Of a stretch of DNA of 22,932 bases, positions 21,822 through 22,932 are shown one piece after another. Position 1 is the stretch's first letter, and every line of letters begins with the position of its first letter. The position numbers and the translations under genes were made by a program. The notes beneath the pieces were generated by a model that did not search any database, had not been told where the DNA came from, and saw nothing but the letters and a program-made list of their open reading frames with translations. Source of the DNA: JAFGBM01 sp964564915 (GTDB lineage: Bacteria; Actinomycetota; Actinomycetes; Actinomycetales; Demequinaceae); contig CAZMCU010000028.1 in the NCBI GenBank assembly GCA_964564915.1, positions 1 through 22,932 of the forward strand. Reading direction: 5' to 3'.

Positions 21822-22932
21822 ATGCGCGGTCCTTCATCGCGAGTGCGACGGGAACTCGCAAGCATCGTGGGAGCGCTGGTGCTCCTGAGTCTCGCTGGTT
21901 GTGGCGGCGCGGGCCCCGAACCCTCAGGAACCAACCAGGGAGACGCTGCCTCGCCTCCTCCGTCCGCTTCGCCCTCCCCGTCGCCTTCCTCGATCGATCC
22001 ATACTCTCAGCTCGACGAGGGCGACCTTCCCCCGATGATCGTGGGGCAAGACCCCACCGAACCCCCCGCTCACGAGATGGCGCCGTGGGTCTGGGACTAC
22101 GTGGGTTCGGGTTGGACGCTCGCCATCTTCCAGACGTGGGTGCCAGAGACCGACACCATCGAATCTCAAGTGCTCTTCCTTGAGGCTCCCGATGGTGCCC
22201 TCTTCCGCCTCTTCGACGTCCCAACCGACTACGACCTCAGTATCGTCGGGTGGGACGCGAGCCCACCCGTGGCGTGGATGGGGCGGTGGACGGGCGAGAG
22301 CGTCTGGGATATCGAGCTCGACTTGGTTACCGAGACCGTTAACGAGGACCCCTTCGCGGCCCTCGGTTCGTCGGTTCCCGGTGGGGTAACGGGGATTGGG
22401 AGGGACAACAGCGACGTTGGGCTGCTCCCCTCGGGGCGCGAACTATGGTTCCACTACGACTACTGGAGTTACGAAGTCCTGGGGATGTTCTGGAGGAATG
22501 CCGACGGCACGTTCGAGGGATCGCGAGTGAACGAGGCCCTCGCTCCGCTCATCGACTACAGCGAAGGTGGTGCAACCTTCACCTTGAACCCCGACCGGAC
22601 GAGCGCGGTATACCTCGTGCCACCGGAGCACGGCTCTCCGTCGTCGACCGCAGCCACATGGATCATCCATAACCTGGTCAACGACACATGGGAGACCGTG
22701 AACCCGGGGCCGATCCCGCAAAGCCTGGAGTGGTGCCGCTCTCTGGGACACTATGACGGAACATCGGTCATCGTGAAGTGCATGGGGCCCAACTGGGACA
22801 CGTCCTCGGAATGGGGATATCGTGTCGATCTCGTTGGGGGAGCGCCCGCCGTCCGAATCGACGACCTCTCGACGATCGCGGACAACCCGGGGAGCGCGGG
22901 GTTCGACCACTTCCGCGAGGGTCCCGAATCCC
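21822..22932 (+). CDS. Secreted lipoprotein (partial, runs off the window), paralogue of the one at 12955
   Basis: The frame is open from ATG 21822 to the window end, giving 370 codons without a stop. The Shine-Dalgarno GAGGAGG ends 6 nt or so upstream (21809-21815). The signal peptide is MRGPSSRVRRELASIVGALV and onward, with lipobox LAGC (C27). A Ser/Pro-rich linker (about 41-62) leads to a Trp/Asp-rich domain. The segment VWDYVGSGWTLAIF...VLFLEAPDGALFRLFD matches VWDRTGPGWVLATY...VVYLVSPDGTRYQVAE in the 12955 product, so the two are diverged paralogues. Both genes carry the same promoter-like motif upstream. Several Cys in the C-terminal part (SLEWCRSLGH, VIVKCMGP) may form disulfides. The function is unknown. 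Confidence 0.8.
   Translation, partial: MRGPSSRVRRELASIVGALVLLSLAGCGGAGPEPSGTNQGDAASPPPSASPSPSPSSIDPYSQLDEGDLPPMIVGQDPTEPPAHEMAPWVWDYVGSGWTLAIFQTWVPETDTIESQVLFLEAPDGALFRLFDVPTDYDLSIVGWDASPPVAWMGRWTGESVWDIELDLVTETVNEDPFAALGSSVPGGVTGIGRDNSDVGLLPSGRELWFHYDYWSYEVLGMFWRNADGTFEGSRVNEALAPLIDYSEGGATFTLNPDRTSAVYLVPPEHGSPSSTAATWIIHNLVNDTWETVNPGPIPQSLEWCRSLGHYDGTSVIVKCMGPNWDTSSEWGYRVDLVGGAPAVRIDDLSTIADNPGSAGFDHFREGPES

Noticed and set aside
1..22932. Defence island, prophage, transposon or biosynthetic gene cluster
   Set aside because: No integrase, transposase, restriction, CRISPR, polyketide or NRPS gene is present; gene content is metabolic, transport and envelope functions with uniform composition.

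Overview
The window is chromosomal DNA from a high-GC Gram-positive bacterium, most likely an actinomycete. The evidence is strong G/C bias at third codon positions, GTG starts, an Eis-type acetyltransferase, an RpiB with the GGSGNGE loop, a DUF3558-type lipoprotein, actinobacterial ABC-2 exporter subunits, and several genes that look leaderless (a -10 hexamer 6-7 nt before the start codon). I cannot place it below phylum/class from sequence alone. There is no tRNA, rRNA, insertion sequence, CRISPR array or prophage, so this is ordinary gene-dense chromosome, with interesting regulation.

Layout. 1-3566: a four-gene operon with two ABC-2 exporter ATPases and two permeases, with overlapping or closely spaced reading frames. 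3567-5794: the cysteine biosynthesis locus. A sigma70-type promoter precedes a 41-codon leader ORF ending in a polycysteine tract, then mutually exclusive hairpins, then cysK and cysE. CysE ends in the Ile needed to dock into CysK. 5802-8099: a CoA-binding protein, an Eis-family acetyltransferase and, convergently, rpiB. 8166-12827: an M13 metallopeptidase, a divergently arranged small nucleoside-kinase-like P-loop protein and maltose-type O-acetyltransferase, and an MFS exporter. 12848-16759: two lipoprotein genes and a convergent ABC exporter. 16824-18474: a secreted trypsin/PDZ lipoprotein. 18477-20140: an ECF sigma factor gene and its translationally coupled single-pass membrane partner on the minus strand. 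20266-22932: a CsbD-like protein, a small membrane protein, a cupin, and a lipoprotein that runs off the window.

Three features stand out. (1) The polycysteine leader in front of cysK-cysE looks like a cysteine-sensing attenuator; it is too short for standard ORF calling. (2) A bipartite motif, CCCCCAAC-N13-GCTCCGTT, occurs upstream of the ECF sigma gene (minus strand) and upstream of two paralogous lipoprotein genes (plus strand). This predicts an autoregulated envelope regulon made of the sigma factor, its membrane partner and the two lipoproteins. (3) A TANNNT-N6/7-start signature marks leaderless genes and corrects the start of the kinase gene. Three convergent gene pairs also meet with practically no spacer, two of them sharing one CTAG as both stop codons.
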